DNA of 64,000 nt from JBGPGW01 sp046349515 (GCA_046349515.1 JAXMCE010000011.1:1-64000); one strand, 5' to 3'. Positions 45,710-54,370 are shown, counted from the first letter of the stretch. Notes: generated by a model from the letters alone, not told the origin. Translations and numbers: made by a program.

Positions 45710-46460
45710 GAACCTTGCGGTCAGCATTCTCGGGCCGGCTTTTCTTGCCGGGCTTCTCGTGCTCGCGACGCATGTTCCTTTGGGGAAGCTCGTTCTCGAT
45801 CGCGGTATCGTCTTCATCGATCTCGCCATCGCCCAGGTGGCCGGATTGGGGGTCGTCGTGGCGGACGCGGTCGGCTGGGAACCGAGCGGCTGGTCGGTGC
45901 AAGTCAGCGCCGTCGGCGCCGCAATGCTCAGCGCGGCGTTTCTCGTATGGACAGAGCGAAGGGTGCCCGCGGTTCAGGAAGCCATCATCGGCGTGGTGTT
46001 CGTTGTCGCCGCCAGCGCGGAGATCATCCTGTTCGGCTTCAACCCGCATGGGGCCGAACACCTCAAAGACCTGCTGGTCGGCCAGATCCTCTGGGTTCTG
46101 CCGAGCCAGCTCATACCGGTCGCCGTACTCTACGCCGTGGTCCTTGCCTGCGTATGGTTCACAGACCTGAAGCGGAATCGAATTCTCTTCTATGCGATCT
46201 TCGCGTGCACGATTACCGCTTCCGTCCAACTAATTGGCGTTTTCCTCGTGTTCGCCTCGCTCATCATTCCGATCCTGACGGCGGTGATCGTTCGCGCCAA
46301 ACGCCCCGTCGTGACTGCCTATATCGTGGGCCTCGTCGGCTACAGTGTCGGTCTCGCCTGCTCGGCCGTTTTCGACTTCCCCACTGGGGCGGCAATCGTG
46401 TGCGCCCTATTCACCATCGGATTGATGACATCGCTTCTTGCAGGGCGGCGCATGGCCTGA
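45702..46460 (+). CDS. Metal ABC transporter permease (ZnuB-like)
   Basis: This 252-aa membrane protein has about eight transmembrane helices and the family motif VGQILWVLPSQLIPVA and the segment LFYAIFACTITASVQLIGVF. It would transport zinc or manganese with the binding protein at 44783. No ATPase gene follows: the next gene at 46576 is on the other strand. The ATPase is therefore encoded elsewhere or shared, or the locus is incomplete. Confidence 0.9.
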   Translation: MTENLAVSILGPAFLAGLLVLATHVPLGKLVLDRGIVFIDLAIAQVAGLGVVVADAVGWEPSGWSVQVSAVGAAMLSAAFLVWTERRVPAVQEAIIGVVFVVAASAEIILFGFNPHGAEHLKDLLVGQILWVLPSQLIPVAVLYAVVLACVWFTDLKRNRILFYAIFACTITASVQLIGVFLVFASLIIPILTAVIVRAKRPVVTAYIVGLVGYSVGLACSAVFDFPTGAAIVCALFTIGLMTSLLAGRRMA

Positions 46461-46575
46461 AAAGAGCGCCAGTCTCTCAAATCCCACCGCGCGGAACCGG
46501 CGTTTGGCGGAGCAGCCACGCTATCCGTCCTTTCGAGGGAGCATCGCTGGCAGAACCAGCTGGTCGCCACCATGG

Positions 46576-47760
46576 TTAAGCGGCCATCCGGTTCGCGAGC
46601 CAGGAACGGAAGGCGTGGGCCATGGTCTCGAGATGGCAGACGCGGCCGGGCGTCGCCAAGGGCGAGGAAAGCCCCGCCTGCTGTTCCTGCGTAATGTCGA
46701 GGTCTTCCTCGGTCGTGATGTCGAGTCGCTTGTAATAAGCCTGGACGCGCTCGGCGAAGTCAGCGCGCTCGGTCGTCTCCTTGGGAAAGCAGGTACCGAG
46801 GACGAGCTTGCACCGGTCGACCGCGAGCGGCTGGATCTCGACGTACCACAGGCCCTCGCGCTGGCACGACATGGTGGTCGCCGGATAGACGTAGCTCCAG
46901 ATCGAGCCGTCGCGCGTGCGCCCCTCGAGCGACTTGATGGGCGGAAACGGCTCGTCGCCGGGCAAGAGGCCCCGGCTGCCCACATGTCGGCCGACCATCG
47001 AGGTGTAGTTCTGCCCGAACTCGACCTTGACCGGCGCGTTGTCCCCGCCTTCGCCAAGGAGCAAGCCCGAATTGCCGGACATCACCGTCGCGCCTTCGTC
47101 CTCGTTCTTCCGCGCGAGCGTATTCGGGTGAACGTAGGGCGTGTGGTAGGGCTCCTGGAGATTCTCGTAATAGACCTTCCAGTTGCACGCCACCTCGACC
47201 TCGCGGCGGCGCACCAGCACCATGTCGTCGAAATTGTAGGATTGGAGCTTGTCGACGAGGTCGCCCAGCTGCGCGCGCAACGGCGCCGCGTTCGCATCGA
47301 AATTGACGAACATGAAGCGGCCCCATTGCTCGAGCCGGACGGGGATGAGGCCGTATTGGGATTTATCGAATCCCTTCGTGTACTCCATCTGCGGCGCGCC
47401 CGTGAGGCGCCCGTCGAGTCCGTAGACCCAGCCATGGTAGCCGCACTTGAAAGCGCGAAGATTCGTGCTGCCGTCCTTGAGCAACCGGCAGCCGCGGTGA
47501 CGGCAGGTGTTGGCGAAGGCGCGCACCACGTTGTCGCGTCCGCGCGCGACGATCACGTGCACGCCTGCGAGCGCGAAGGCCAGCGTGTCGCCGGGGTTCT
47601 TCACCTGGTCGTCATGGCCGATGAAGTTCCACGCCTTCATGAAGACAGCGTCGCGTTCGGCCGCGAAGAAACCGGGATCCGTGTAGCAGGCGGGCGGCAG
47701 ACTCTCGGCCTGGAGCGCGTGCCCTTTCACCTTCGAGAAGAATTGTGCGTCGAAATTCAT
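46576..47760 (-). CDS. Rieske non-heme iron oxygenase, large subunit, Glu-bridge type 2
   Basis: This 394-aa protein has Cys86, His88, Cys106 and His109 (CRHRG and CGYHGWVY) for the Rieske cluster, and His206 and His211 in EPYHTPYVH for iron. Glu203 replaces the usual bridging aspartate, as in the carnitine oxygenase CntA. It is likely a monooxygenase of a quaternary amine or similar compound. It lies downstream of the SDR and PhyH genes on the same strand, 22 bases beyond the SDR, so the three probably form an operon. No reductase gene is nearby. Confidence 0.9.
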   Translation of the reverse strand: MNFDAQFFSKVKGHALQAESLPPACYTDPGFFAAERDAVFMKAWNFIGHDDQVKNPGDTLAFALAGVHVIVARGRDNVVRAFANTCRHRGCRLLKDGSTNLRAFKCGYHGWVYGLDGRLTGAPQMEYTKGFDKSQYGLIPVRLEQWGRFMFVNFDANAAPLRAQLGDLVDKLQSYNFDDMVLVRRREVEVACNWKVYYENLQEPYHTPYVHPNTLARKNEDEGATVMSGNSGLLLGEGGDNAPVKVEFGQNYTSMVGRHVGSRGLLPGDEPFPPIKSLEGRTRDGSIWSYVYPATTMSCQREGLWYVEIQPLAVDRCKLVLGTCFPKETTERADFAERVQAYYKRLDITTEEDLDITQEQQAGLSSPLATPGRVCHLETMAHAFRSWLANRMAA

Positions 47761-47782
47761 GGGTCCCTCTCCCCTCGCGATA

Positions 47783-48529
47783 CTATGGCGCGGATTCGAT
47801 GCCGCCGTCGACCCGCAACACCTGCCCCGTCGCGAAACCGCACGTCATCAAGTACATCGCGGCCTGGGCGCAGTCGTCGGCCTGGCCGACGCGCCCGACC
47901 GGCGCCTTCCGTGCGTAGGCGCCGAACAGCTCCTCCTTCACCTCGGGCGGGATGCGCTCGACATAAGCCGTCTCGATGATGCCCGGCGAGATGCAATTGA
48001 CCCGGATGCCCGCGGGTGCCAGCTCGTGCGCGAGGCTCCGCGTCGCGGCATCGATGGCACCGTCGATCACCGCGCCGACGACGTAGCCCGGCACGGGCCG
48101 CCGGTTGGCGAGGCCGGAATAGAACACGATGCTCGAGCCCCGCGTCATGTGCGCGCGGGCGTCATAGGCTGCCCAGAATGGGCTCCAGAACTTGGCGTCG
48201 ATCGAGGCGCGCGCCTTGTCCTCCTCCATGTCGTCGTAGGTCGTGCGGTAGACGGTGGCACCGGGAAGGAGGAGATGGTCGATCGGCGCCTGGCGCGCGA
48301 GATAGCCTGCGACCGCCCGCCGATCCCGCATGTCGAGCACCTCATGGGCGACCGGCGCACCGGCAATCTCGCCGAGAGACCGCGCGGCGCGCGCCAGGCG
48401 CTCCTCGCCACGGGCCGAGATGGCGACCGCGGCGCCCGCGCGGATCGCATGCGCGGCGCTCGCGAATCCGATTCCCGCCGAGCCGCCGATGACGACGACC
48501 TTCTTGCCGTTGAGCGGGCGTTCGCTCAT
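47783..48529 (-). CDS. Short-chain dehydrogenase/reductase 1
   Basis: This 248-aa protein has GGSAGIGFA near residue 15 and the late segment IRVNCISPGII and RVDGGIESAP. The usual YxxxK is replaced: the region reads PGYVVGAVIDGAID, so the catalytic lysine is not obvious. It overlaps the upstream PhyH gene by four bases. The paralogue at 49541 shares the same atypical active-site stretch and C terminus. Confidence 0.85.
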   Translation of the reverse strand: MSERPLNGKKVVVIGGSAGIGFASAAHAIRAGAAVAISARGEERLARAARSLGEIAGAPVAHEVLDMRDRRAVAGYLARQAPIDHLLLPGATVYRTTYDDMEEDKARASIDAKFWSPFWAAYDARAHMTRGSSIVFYSGLANRRPVPGYVVGAVIDGAIDAATRSLAHELAPAGIRVNCISPGIIETAYVERIPPEVKEELFGAYARKAPVGRVGQADDCAQAAMYLMTCGFATGQVLRVDGGIESAP

Positions 48530-49350
48530 GCGCCGCGCTTCAGGCTCTTCGCCATTTCGCGATAGAGGACGAGGGCGTGGTCGAAGGCGGCGAGGCCCAC
48601 GGGATCGAAGTCGCTGGACGGCCTCGGCTCCGGCTCGAAATTGTTGAAGCGGTCGACGCCGCGAACGAGCGTGGCACTCGTGCAGGGCTTCGCCATCTCC
48701 TTGATGCTCGTCGCCAGGTACTGGATCGAGAAGCCCACGCGCGGTCGGTCCGAATTGTTCGGCCGCGAGCCGTGAACCACCCGCTCGTGGTGGAGAATCA
48801 TCTCGCCCGCCTTGAGCGAGGAATCGACGGCCTGTCGCTCGTCGACCCCGCCCGTGACTTCGAGGCTCGTGGTCAGGAGATTGTTCGGATTCGCGAGCAA
48901 GGAATGCTCGGCGATGGGCCGGTCGTGCGAGCCGGGCAGGTAGCGCACCGATCCGTTCTCGGTCGTCGCATCGGTGAAGGCCAGCCAGACCGTCACCGCT
49001 TCCTTCGGCTGCCAACTCCAATACCAGGTGTCCTGGTGCCAGGAGACGAAGGAGGGATCGTGGGGGCGCTTGACGAATATCCCGCCGCCCCAGCACAGGA
49101 TGTCCGGGCCGATGAGATCCTCGACCGCATCGAGAATGCCCGGATGGCGCACGAGATCGGCGAGCCAGGGCATGAGGAGATGCGCTTTGGTGCGGAGACG
49201 CCGGCTCGCCTTCTCTCCCGTTTCGGCCTCGAAGCGGTCGACGCGGGCGAGACACTGGGCCGCCTCCTCCGCGCTGATGGCGCGGACAGGGAAGAGGAAT
49301 CCGTCCCGCCGATAGGACTCGACCTGGCCTTGGCTCAACACCTTGGGCAT
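48526..49350 (-). CDS. PhyH-family dioxygenase 6
   Basis: This 274-aa protein is close to the copy at 38877, with His105 and Asp107 in VSWHQDTWYW and a distal histidine in VVHGSRPNN. It is the first gene of a PhyH-SDR-Rieske set; the shared ATGA couples it to the SDR. An oxidation chain acting on one substrate is plausible. The start is MPKVLSQ, preceded by GGCGGAGAGGTGACG. Confidence 0.9.
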   Translation of the reverse strand: MPKVLSQGQVESYRRDGFLFPVRAISAEEAAQCLARVDRFEAETGEKASRRLRTKAHLLMPWLADLVRHPGILDAVEDLIGPDILCWGGGIFVKRPHDPSFVSWHQDTWYWSWQPKEAVTVWLAFTDATTENGSVRYLPGSHDRPIAEHSLLANPNNLLTTSLEVTGGVDERQAVDSSLKAGEMILHHERVVHGSRPNNSDRPRVGFSIQYLATSIKEMAKPCTSATLVRGVDRFNNFEPEPRPSSDFDPVGLAAFDHALVLYREMAKSLKRGA

Positions 49351-49540
49351 CGTCACCTCTCCGCCGCCGCGCGCCCACACACGCGCCGCACGAGGGTAGC
49401 GGGGGCAACCGTTCGCCCCAAGGCCCGATTCGCCGCGCGTATCGCATGGCGATCTTGCCACGGTGGCTTCTGGCCGCGCCACTCGCTAGGCTCGGGATCG
49501 GATCTGTCACGCTTGGCACACAAAGCGCGGGGAGCGGAGT

Positions 49541-50287
49541 TTGGGCGATCTCGACGGCAAGAAGGTCATCATCATCGGCGGCACGGCGGGCATCGGCTAT
49601 GCGACGGCCGCGCTCGCCCTCGACCACGGCGCCGAGGTCGTCATCACATCGCGCGATGCGGCGCGTGCCGACCGGGCGGTCGCCGCCCTGCGCGCGTCCC
49701 AAGGCAACAGCCAGATCGGCGGCGGGGTGGTCGAGATCACGAAGCGGAAGGAGGTCGCGCGCTTCCTCGAGAGCCATGCGCCCTTCGACCACCTGATCCT
49801 GACGGGCGCCACCGTCCATCGCCTGCGTTTCGACGATCTTCCGGAGAAGGAATCGCGCGAGTCCTTCGACAGCAAATTCTGGGGACCGTTCTTTGCGGCC
49901 TATGACGGACGCCACCACATGCGGCGCGGCGGCAGCATCGTTTTCTTCTCCGGCGCCGCCTCGCGCCGACCGCTCGACGGCTACGTCGTGGGCGCTGCGG
50001 TCGATGGCGCGATCGACGCGGCGACGCGGAGTCTTGCCTGGGAGATGGCGAAGGACGGCATCCGCGTCAATTGCATCTCACCCGGCATCATCCTGACCGA
50101 CGCCGTGCGGCGCGGACGGAGCGAAGCCGAGTTCAAGGAGGCCATGGCGCGCCACGCGGCGCGCGTGCCCCTGAAGCGCGTGGGCGATGCGGCCGAATGC
50201 GCGCGGGGCGCCCTCTACCTCATGACCTGCGGCTTCGTCACGGGCGAGGTGCTCGGGATCGACGGCGGCGCCGAATCGGCGCCGTGA
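49541..50287 (+). CDS. Short-chain dehydrogenase/reductase 2
   Basis: This 248-aa protein begins with a TTG codon preceded by GGAGCGGAG. It has the NAD(P)-binding GGTAGIGYA and the segment VNCISPGIILTDAV. As in the SDR at 47783, the usual YxxxK site is replaced (DGYVVGAAVDGAID). The two are paralogues. The last 81 bases (from about 50207) are repeated almost exactly at 53245, at the far end of the kinase-TPR islet. Confidence 0.85.
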   Translation: MGDLDGKKVIIIGGTAGIGYATAALALDHGAEVVITSRDAARADRAVAALRASQGNSQIGGGVVEITKRKEVARFLESHAPFDHLILTGATVHRLRFDDLPEKESRESFDSKFWGPFFAAYDGRHHMRRGGSIVFFSGAASRRPLDGYVVGAAVDGAIDAATRSLAWEMAKDGIRVNCISPGIILTDAVRRGRSEAEFKEAMARHAARVPLKRVGDAAECARGALYLMTCGFVTGEVLGIDGGAESAP

Positions 50288-50289
50288 GA
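50207..50289 (+). repeat. 83-bp direct repeat, left copy (3' end of SDR gene)
   Basis: The copy matches 53245-53327 at 80 of 83 positions; the differences are ATG/ATT, CTC/CTT and GTG/GTA at corresponding positions. It encodes the C terminus of the SDR, ending in GTGA here and GTAA in the right copy. Confidence 0.9.
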
Positions 50290-50459
50290 AGAATAGATAC
50301 GTATCCCTGCAGCTAAAAACTCATTGGTGTCGAACATCCCCACACATAAGATCAGCGTTCACAGCACTCAGAAACACTCACCAAACACCTGAATGCCATG
50401 TATACTTTCCGTGCCTTGCATGTGCTCCTGAGCAATAGCTTCGCGCTCAATTGATTCTG

Positions 50460-51599
50460 ATGGGAAACCAAGCCGACGCAGACGTAGTTACAGCAACTCC
50501 GCCACTGAAACCAGCGGAGTCACTTCAAGGCATCCGCCTCAACTCCGGCTGGACAATTGAGCAGCGCATTGTCCGCCCCACGAACGCAAGCGGCGGGCAT
50601 TTCTCCGTTGGCTACCTTGCGGCCAGAGATGACGGGAAACGCGGATTCTTGAAAGCGATTGATATCTCAGACGCGCTTAGGTCGGAGGAACCGGCGCGAG
50701 CTCTCCAGGATCAAACCGAGATGTTCAATCACGAATCAACTCTCCTTGATCTTTGCAAGGACTGTGACCATATCGTAACGGCGATCGAAGCTGGCACCAT
50801 CCGCGAGAACACGCCCGGAAACACTTCGCCTTACCCAATCTTCTATATCATATTTGAACTGGCAGACGGCGACGCGCGGGTTCAGACAGATCTTTCAAGA
50901 CGTGGCGATCTCGCGCAATGGCTCAAAACGTTGCATAACGTTACGGTTGGTCTCCAACAACTTCATAGTCGACTTATCGCGCATCAGGACCTAAAGCCGT
51001 CCAACGTCCTTTATTTTTCCGATCGCGATTCAGCAATCACCACACTCAAGAAAGCCCGTGTTTCGGATCTCGGTCGCGCGGCTCGGCGTGGCCAAAATCT
51101 TCCAAGACTAATCGAGGAAAAGAAAGCAGTAGGGGATCAAAAATACGCGCCGCCCGAGTTGCTCTATGGCAATCCCTCAGACGATTGGGCCCGTCGTCGG
51201 TTCGGCTGCGACTTGTACACACTTGGTAGCATGATTGTGTTCTTCTTTTGCGGCGTGTCCATGACGGCACTCATCGCAAGACACATTTCGCAAGCGCATC
51301 ATTGGATAGAGTGGAGAGGGTTCCATGGAGATGTGCTGCCCCATGTTCGACGCGCATTCGTCTCCGCTATGGACGACGTAGAAAGGGAAATTACAGCATA
51401 TTTTTCTGATCGCCCTGGACTGGGTGACGAAAAAACAAAATCGATTTCCACTCTCATGACTATCATCCGTCAACTCTGTGATCCCGAGCCCGAGCTTCGG
51501 GGCGACCCGCGCACAAGGCGTCTCGCACCGTTCTCTCTCGAGCGATATATTTCGACATTTAATCGACTGGCGCAGCTAGCAGCATCGCGTTTCATATAG
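50460..51599 (+). CDS. Ser/Thr protein kinase-like protein
   Basis: This 379-aa protein has eukaryotic-type kinase motifs: a lysine in FLKAID, the catalytic loop HQDLKPSNVL, the metal-binding aspartate in VSDLGRA (DLG for DFG) and APPELLYG for APE. The glycine loop is degenerate (SGGHFSVGYL), so activity is likely but not certain. No membrane segment or sensor domain is seen; it is a stand-alone cytoplasmic kinase. The TPR gene follows 11 bases after its stop. No ribosome site is obvious at 50460; a TATACT hexamer at 50401 may be its -10. Confidence 0.85.
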   Translation: MGNQADADVVTATPPLKPAESLQGIRLNSGWTIEQRIVRPTNASGGHFSVGYLAARDDGKRGFLKAIDISDALRSEEPARALQDQTEMFNHESTLLDLCKDCDHIVTAIEAGTIRENTPGNTSPYPIFYIIFELADGDARVQTDLSRRGDLAQWLKTLHNVTVGLQQLHSRLIAHQDLKPSNVLYFSDRDSAITTLKKARVSDLGRAARRGQNLPRLIEEKKAVGDQKYAPPELLYGNPSDDWARRRFGCDLYTLGSMIVFFFCGVSMTALIARHISQAHHWIEWRGFHGDVLPHVRRAFVSAMDDVEREITAYFSDRPGLGDEKTKSISTLMTIIRQLCDPEPELRGDPRTRRLAPFSLERYISTFNRLAQLAASRFI

Positions 51600-51610
51600 C
51601 ATCATAGCTC

Positions 51611-53227
51611 ATGCCGAGCCTTCCCTCGGACAAAGAACGTAGACTTATTCCACGGTGGCGACCAATCGCCGTCAGCGCACTCCAAATTGAATCAAAGGGA
51701 GATCCTCGGAGTCCTGCGAAACCGACGCTAACTTACGAAACTTTTCGTGACTCGCTGAGCAATTGGACTGAATCGCGATCAATCGAAGACGCAGCCGACG
51801 CAGTCGTAGGCGCGATCACTTCCGGTAAAAGTGTGGAAGCATTTGGGCCAGCAGAGTTCTTGCTCAATGCCCATACAACTGCGACCGCCCCCCTAAAGGA
51901 GTTGGCGCACATCGTGCGCAACGGACGCAGTGCACCAGCTGCCGCTTCGCTTCCCGGCCTCACTTCAGAACACTCAAAGCCATCGATCTACAGACAGCTT
52001 CACGAAATTCGAGAGTCCCTTCACCGAGACGCAAATGATCCACTACTTTGGATTGATCTTGCGCTCCTGTATACAACTCTAGGGCAATATCGTCCGGCGA
52101 TGCGTTCAATGAATGCAGCATTGGCGCTAGCTCCGAACAGCCGCCTCGCTATCCGATGCGCGACGAGAATGTATGTGCACTATGGTGAATTGGATCGCGC
52201 GCTGTCGCTACTTCGACGCAACGAGAAGACCGAGGCTGACCCGTGGCTTATTAGTGCAGAAATTGCGACTGCCGAGATTGGCCAACGCAAACCAAAATTT
52301 GTGCGACAAGCCCAACGACTGGTGGAAACTTATGCGAGCACACCTGGATTTCTGACCGAACTTGCAGGCACTCTTGCCACAACATTTGGGAAAGCCGGGA
52401 ATCGAAAGGCTGCGAAGCGCCTCCTCCAAGTTAGTCTGTTAGAACCCAATGACAATTCCATTGCTCAAGCCTTTTGGATGCAACGGAGCCTGCCCAATCT
52501 TATACAGCCTCACAAGAGTCTCTTACTTTATGACAGAGTGTACGAAGCGCGGGCGCTGCAGACCTTTGAGGAAGGTCGCTGGAATGACGCCCTCGCTAAT
52601 TCAATTAGCTGGCTGGACGACGAACCATATTCCACACGCCCGGCAATTCTTGGGTCTTTTATTGCCTCGACTTTTCTCCGCGATTTTAAACAGGCGGATG
52701 CCATTGCGCGTCGCGGATTGAGTGCTAACCCCGACGATATCTTCTTGCTAAACAATCACGCATACGCATTGGCGAATTTGGGTCTTTTCCCCGAGGCCGA
52801 AACTATCGTGTTAAGTTTTCCTCGTTCGTTTGCTCAATCACCTGAATATTCAACATTGCTAGCCACGAGAGGCCTTATAGCATTTAAGCGAGGCGACATT
52901 GACTTCGGACGTAAGTGTTATGAAACGGCTCTTTTCGCATCCAGCAAGCGAACAGATGCTCTAACTTGGCGCGCCTTCCATTGTTTGCACTACGCCCTTG
53001 CCGAGCTTGAGTCTCTGACGCCTGCATGGGAAAATTTGCTCCGCTTGTTCCGCGCCACAGATTTGTCCGCAACTGCCGTTCCCAGACAATTCCGAATGGC
53101 AATTAGATTTCTTCTCGATCAGGTAATATCGATTGTTGCACGACGCCTACAATTGGATGCGGACATTCATATTCCAGAATTACTCGACCAATTGCGAACA
53201 AGTTTAAAAACAGCATCCATAGATTGA
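51611..53227 (+). CDS. TPR-repeat protein, kinase partner
   Basis: This 538-aa protein has at least six TPR-like units (for example PLLWIDLALLYTTLGQYRPA, PGFLTELAGTLATTFGKAGN, FLLNNHAYALANLGLFPEA and LATRGLIAFKRGDIDFGR) over residues about 130-470. The N-terminal 100 residues are not recognised. It has no signal peptide. It is probably the scaffold or substrate of the kinase 11 bases upstream. The codon use matches the islet, not the host. Confidence 0.85.
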   Translation: MPSLPSDKERRLIPRWRPIAVSALQIESKGDPRSPAKPTLTYETFRDSLSNWTESRSIEDAADAVVGAITSGKSVEAFGPAEFLLNAHTTATAPLKELAHIVRNGRSAPAAASLPGLTSEHSKPSIYRQLHEIRESLHRDANDPLLWIDLALLYTTLGQYRPAMRSMNAALALAPNSRLAIRCATRMYVHYGELDRALSLLRRNEKTEADPWLISAEIATAEIGQRKPKFVRQAQRLVETYASTPGFLTELAGTLATTFGKAGNRKAAKRLLQVSLLEPNDNSIAQAFWMQRSLPNLIQPHKSLLLYDRVYEARALQTFEEGRWNDALANSISWLDDEPYSTRPAILGSFIASTFLRDFKQADAIARRGLSANPDDIFLLNNHAYALANLGLFPEAETIVLSFPRSFAQSPEYSTLLATRGLIAFKRGDIDFGRKCYETALFASSKRTDALTWRAFHCLHYALAELESLTPAWENLLRLFRATDLSATAVPRQFRMAIRFLLDQVISIVARRLQLDADIHIPELLDQLRTSLKTASID

Positions 53228-53244
53228 CGAACTTTCACACCCGC

Positions 53245-53325
53245 GGCGCCCTCTACCTCATTACCTGCGGCTTCGTCACGGGCGAGGTGCTTGGGATCGA
53301 CGGCGGCGCCGAATCGGCGCCGTAA
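53245..53325 (+). pseudogene. 3' remnant of the SDR gene
   Basis: This short in-frame fragment would encode GALYLITCGFVTGEVLGIDG and the SDR C terminus, ending in TAA. It has no start. It is either the native gene end displaced by the islet or a duplicate left by the insertion. Confidence 0.8.
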
Positions 53326-53327
53326 GA
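53245..53327 (+). repeat. 83-bp direct repeat, right copy
   Basis: It is the partner of 50207-50289. It lies 17 bases after the TPR gene and 14 bases before the ATG of the OsmC gene, so the native downstream neighbour of the SDR gene is probably OsmC. Confidence 0.9.
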
Positions 53328-53341
53328 TACGGGAACGGGGG

Positions 53342-53815
53342 ATGGCCAAGGAGCATCACTACACGGTCGCCGTCGAATGGACCGGCAACCAGGGCACGGG
53401 CACCAGCCACTATCGCGCCTTCAGCCGCGACCACGAGATCCGCGTCGAAGGCCGGCCACCCATCGCGGGCTCCTCCGATCCGGCGTTCAGGGGCGATCCT
53501 TCACGCTGGAACCCGGAGGACATGCTGGTCGGCTCCCTCTCCGCCTGCCACATGCTGTGGTACCTCCACCTCGCGGCGGTGAACGGCATCGTCGTCACGC
53601 GCTATCTCGACCGCGCGGAGGGCGTCATGAGCGAGGGCGGCGACGGCGGCGGGCGGTTCCTCTCCGTCACGCTCAAGCCGGAAATCACCGTGAAGCGCGG
53701 CGCCGATCTCGCGACGGCGGAGAAGCTCCACCACGTCGCGAACGAGAAGTGCTTCATCGCCAACTCGGTCAACTTCCCCGTGACGCACGAGGCACGGTTC
53801 GTCGAAGAAGATTGA
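53342..53815 (+). CDS. OsmC/Ohr-family peroxiredoxin
   Basis: This 157-aa protein has two conserved cysteines, in SACHMLWYL near residue 80 and EKCFIANS near residue 140, and the OsmC-type N-terminal strand. OsmC and Ohr proteins reduce organic hydroperoxides. The ribosome site is a GGAACGGGG before ATG. Its promoter may lie in the right repeat or upstream. Confidence 0.9.
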   Translation: MAKEHHYTVAVEWTGNQGTGTSHYRAFSRDHEIRVEGRPPIAGSSDPAFRGDPSRWNPEDMLVGSLSACHMLWYLHLAAVNGIVVTRYLDRAEGVMSEGGDGGGRFLSVTLKPEITVKRGADLATAEKLHHVANEKCFIANSVNFPVTHEARFVEED

Positions 53816-53937
53816 CTGTTCGACCGCCGGCGCGCCGGATGAAGAAAAATTAATGAAGCGGACGGTTACGCGCGGGCATGGACGTGCGAGACTCCATGAT
53901 TGGGCGAGGGAGAAGCGCGAGATGAGGAGAGACCTCA

Positions 53938-54069
53938 ATGCATTCGTCGCCCCGTGGACCGTGGCTTCCCCGACTCATGATCGTGTTCGGCGTCTTCGCA
54001 CTCCTCTCTGGATGCGTCTATAGCCCTGGCTGCGCACCGCCCCCGCCCCGCTACTATCGCGGATGGTGA
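53938..54069 (+). CDS. Small lipoprotein, 43 aa
   Basis: This short ORF has a strong ribosome site (GATGAGGAGAGACC) and a lipoprotein signal: MHSSPRGPWLPRLMIVFGVF then ALLSGC, whose cysteine would be lipidated. The mature part is about 18 residues with a second cysteine in SPGCAP and a basic, Tyr-rich end. It resembles other very small alphaproteobacterial lipoproteins. Function is unknown. Confidence 0.7.
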   Translation: MHSSPRGPWLPRLMIVFGVFALLSGCVYSPGCAPPPPRYYRGW

Positions 54070-54160
54070 GGATCCGAGAACCTACCGGTCCGAGGGCCCG
54101 TTCGGCGCCTCGACTTGATCCTCCTGCTTCGACACGCTCAGCATGTGGATTTGATCATTG

Positions 54161-54193
54161 GCCCTCATTCTGAGCCCGTCGAAGGATGAGGGC
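54161..54193. repeat. Hairpin repeat of the GAGCCTGTCGAAGG family
   Basis: The arms GCCCTCATTC and GGATGAGGGC pair with one wobble and enclose TGAGCCCGTCGAA. A related half-copy (TCCTCCTGCTTCGACACGCT) precedes it at about 54120. Both lie upstream of the P450 gene. Confidence 0.65.
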
Positions 54194-54370
54194 GTCCCGA
54201 ACCTTTCTGGTCTCGGCCAGCGACCGCATGGCCATGGGCCGGTCGCCGCTTGACCGGTTTCCTCCCCGGCCCAATTGGCGTTTAATTGGGGATACGATCC
54301 GTGTCGGACCACCATCGTCACATGGCAAGAAGCCATCACGCCGATCGACCCAACCCATGAGTGGCCCTGC

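Larger units (their letters stand above)
50290..53244 (+). mobile_element. AT-richer islet with kinase and TPR genes, bounded by 83-bp repeats
   Basis: The 2,955 bases between the two repeats hold only the two genes at 50460 and 51611. The DNA is visibly poorer in GC: two 60-base lines at 51841 and 52741 have 33 and 30 G+C, against 43 in a line of the flanking gene (49981). No integrase, transposase or terminal inverted repeat is visible. It looks like a passenger integrated at or recombined into the 3' end of the SDR gene, which stays intact. Confidence 0.8.

Noticed and set aside
50401..50406. TATACT as kinase promoter -10
   Set aside because: The hexamer is plausible but no -35 element lies at 16-18 bases, so it was not listed as a separate feature.
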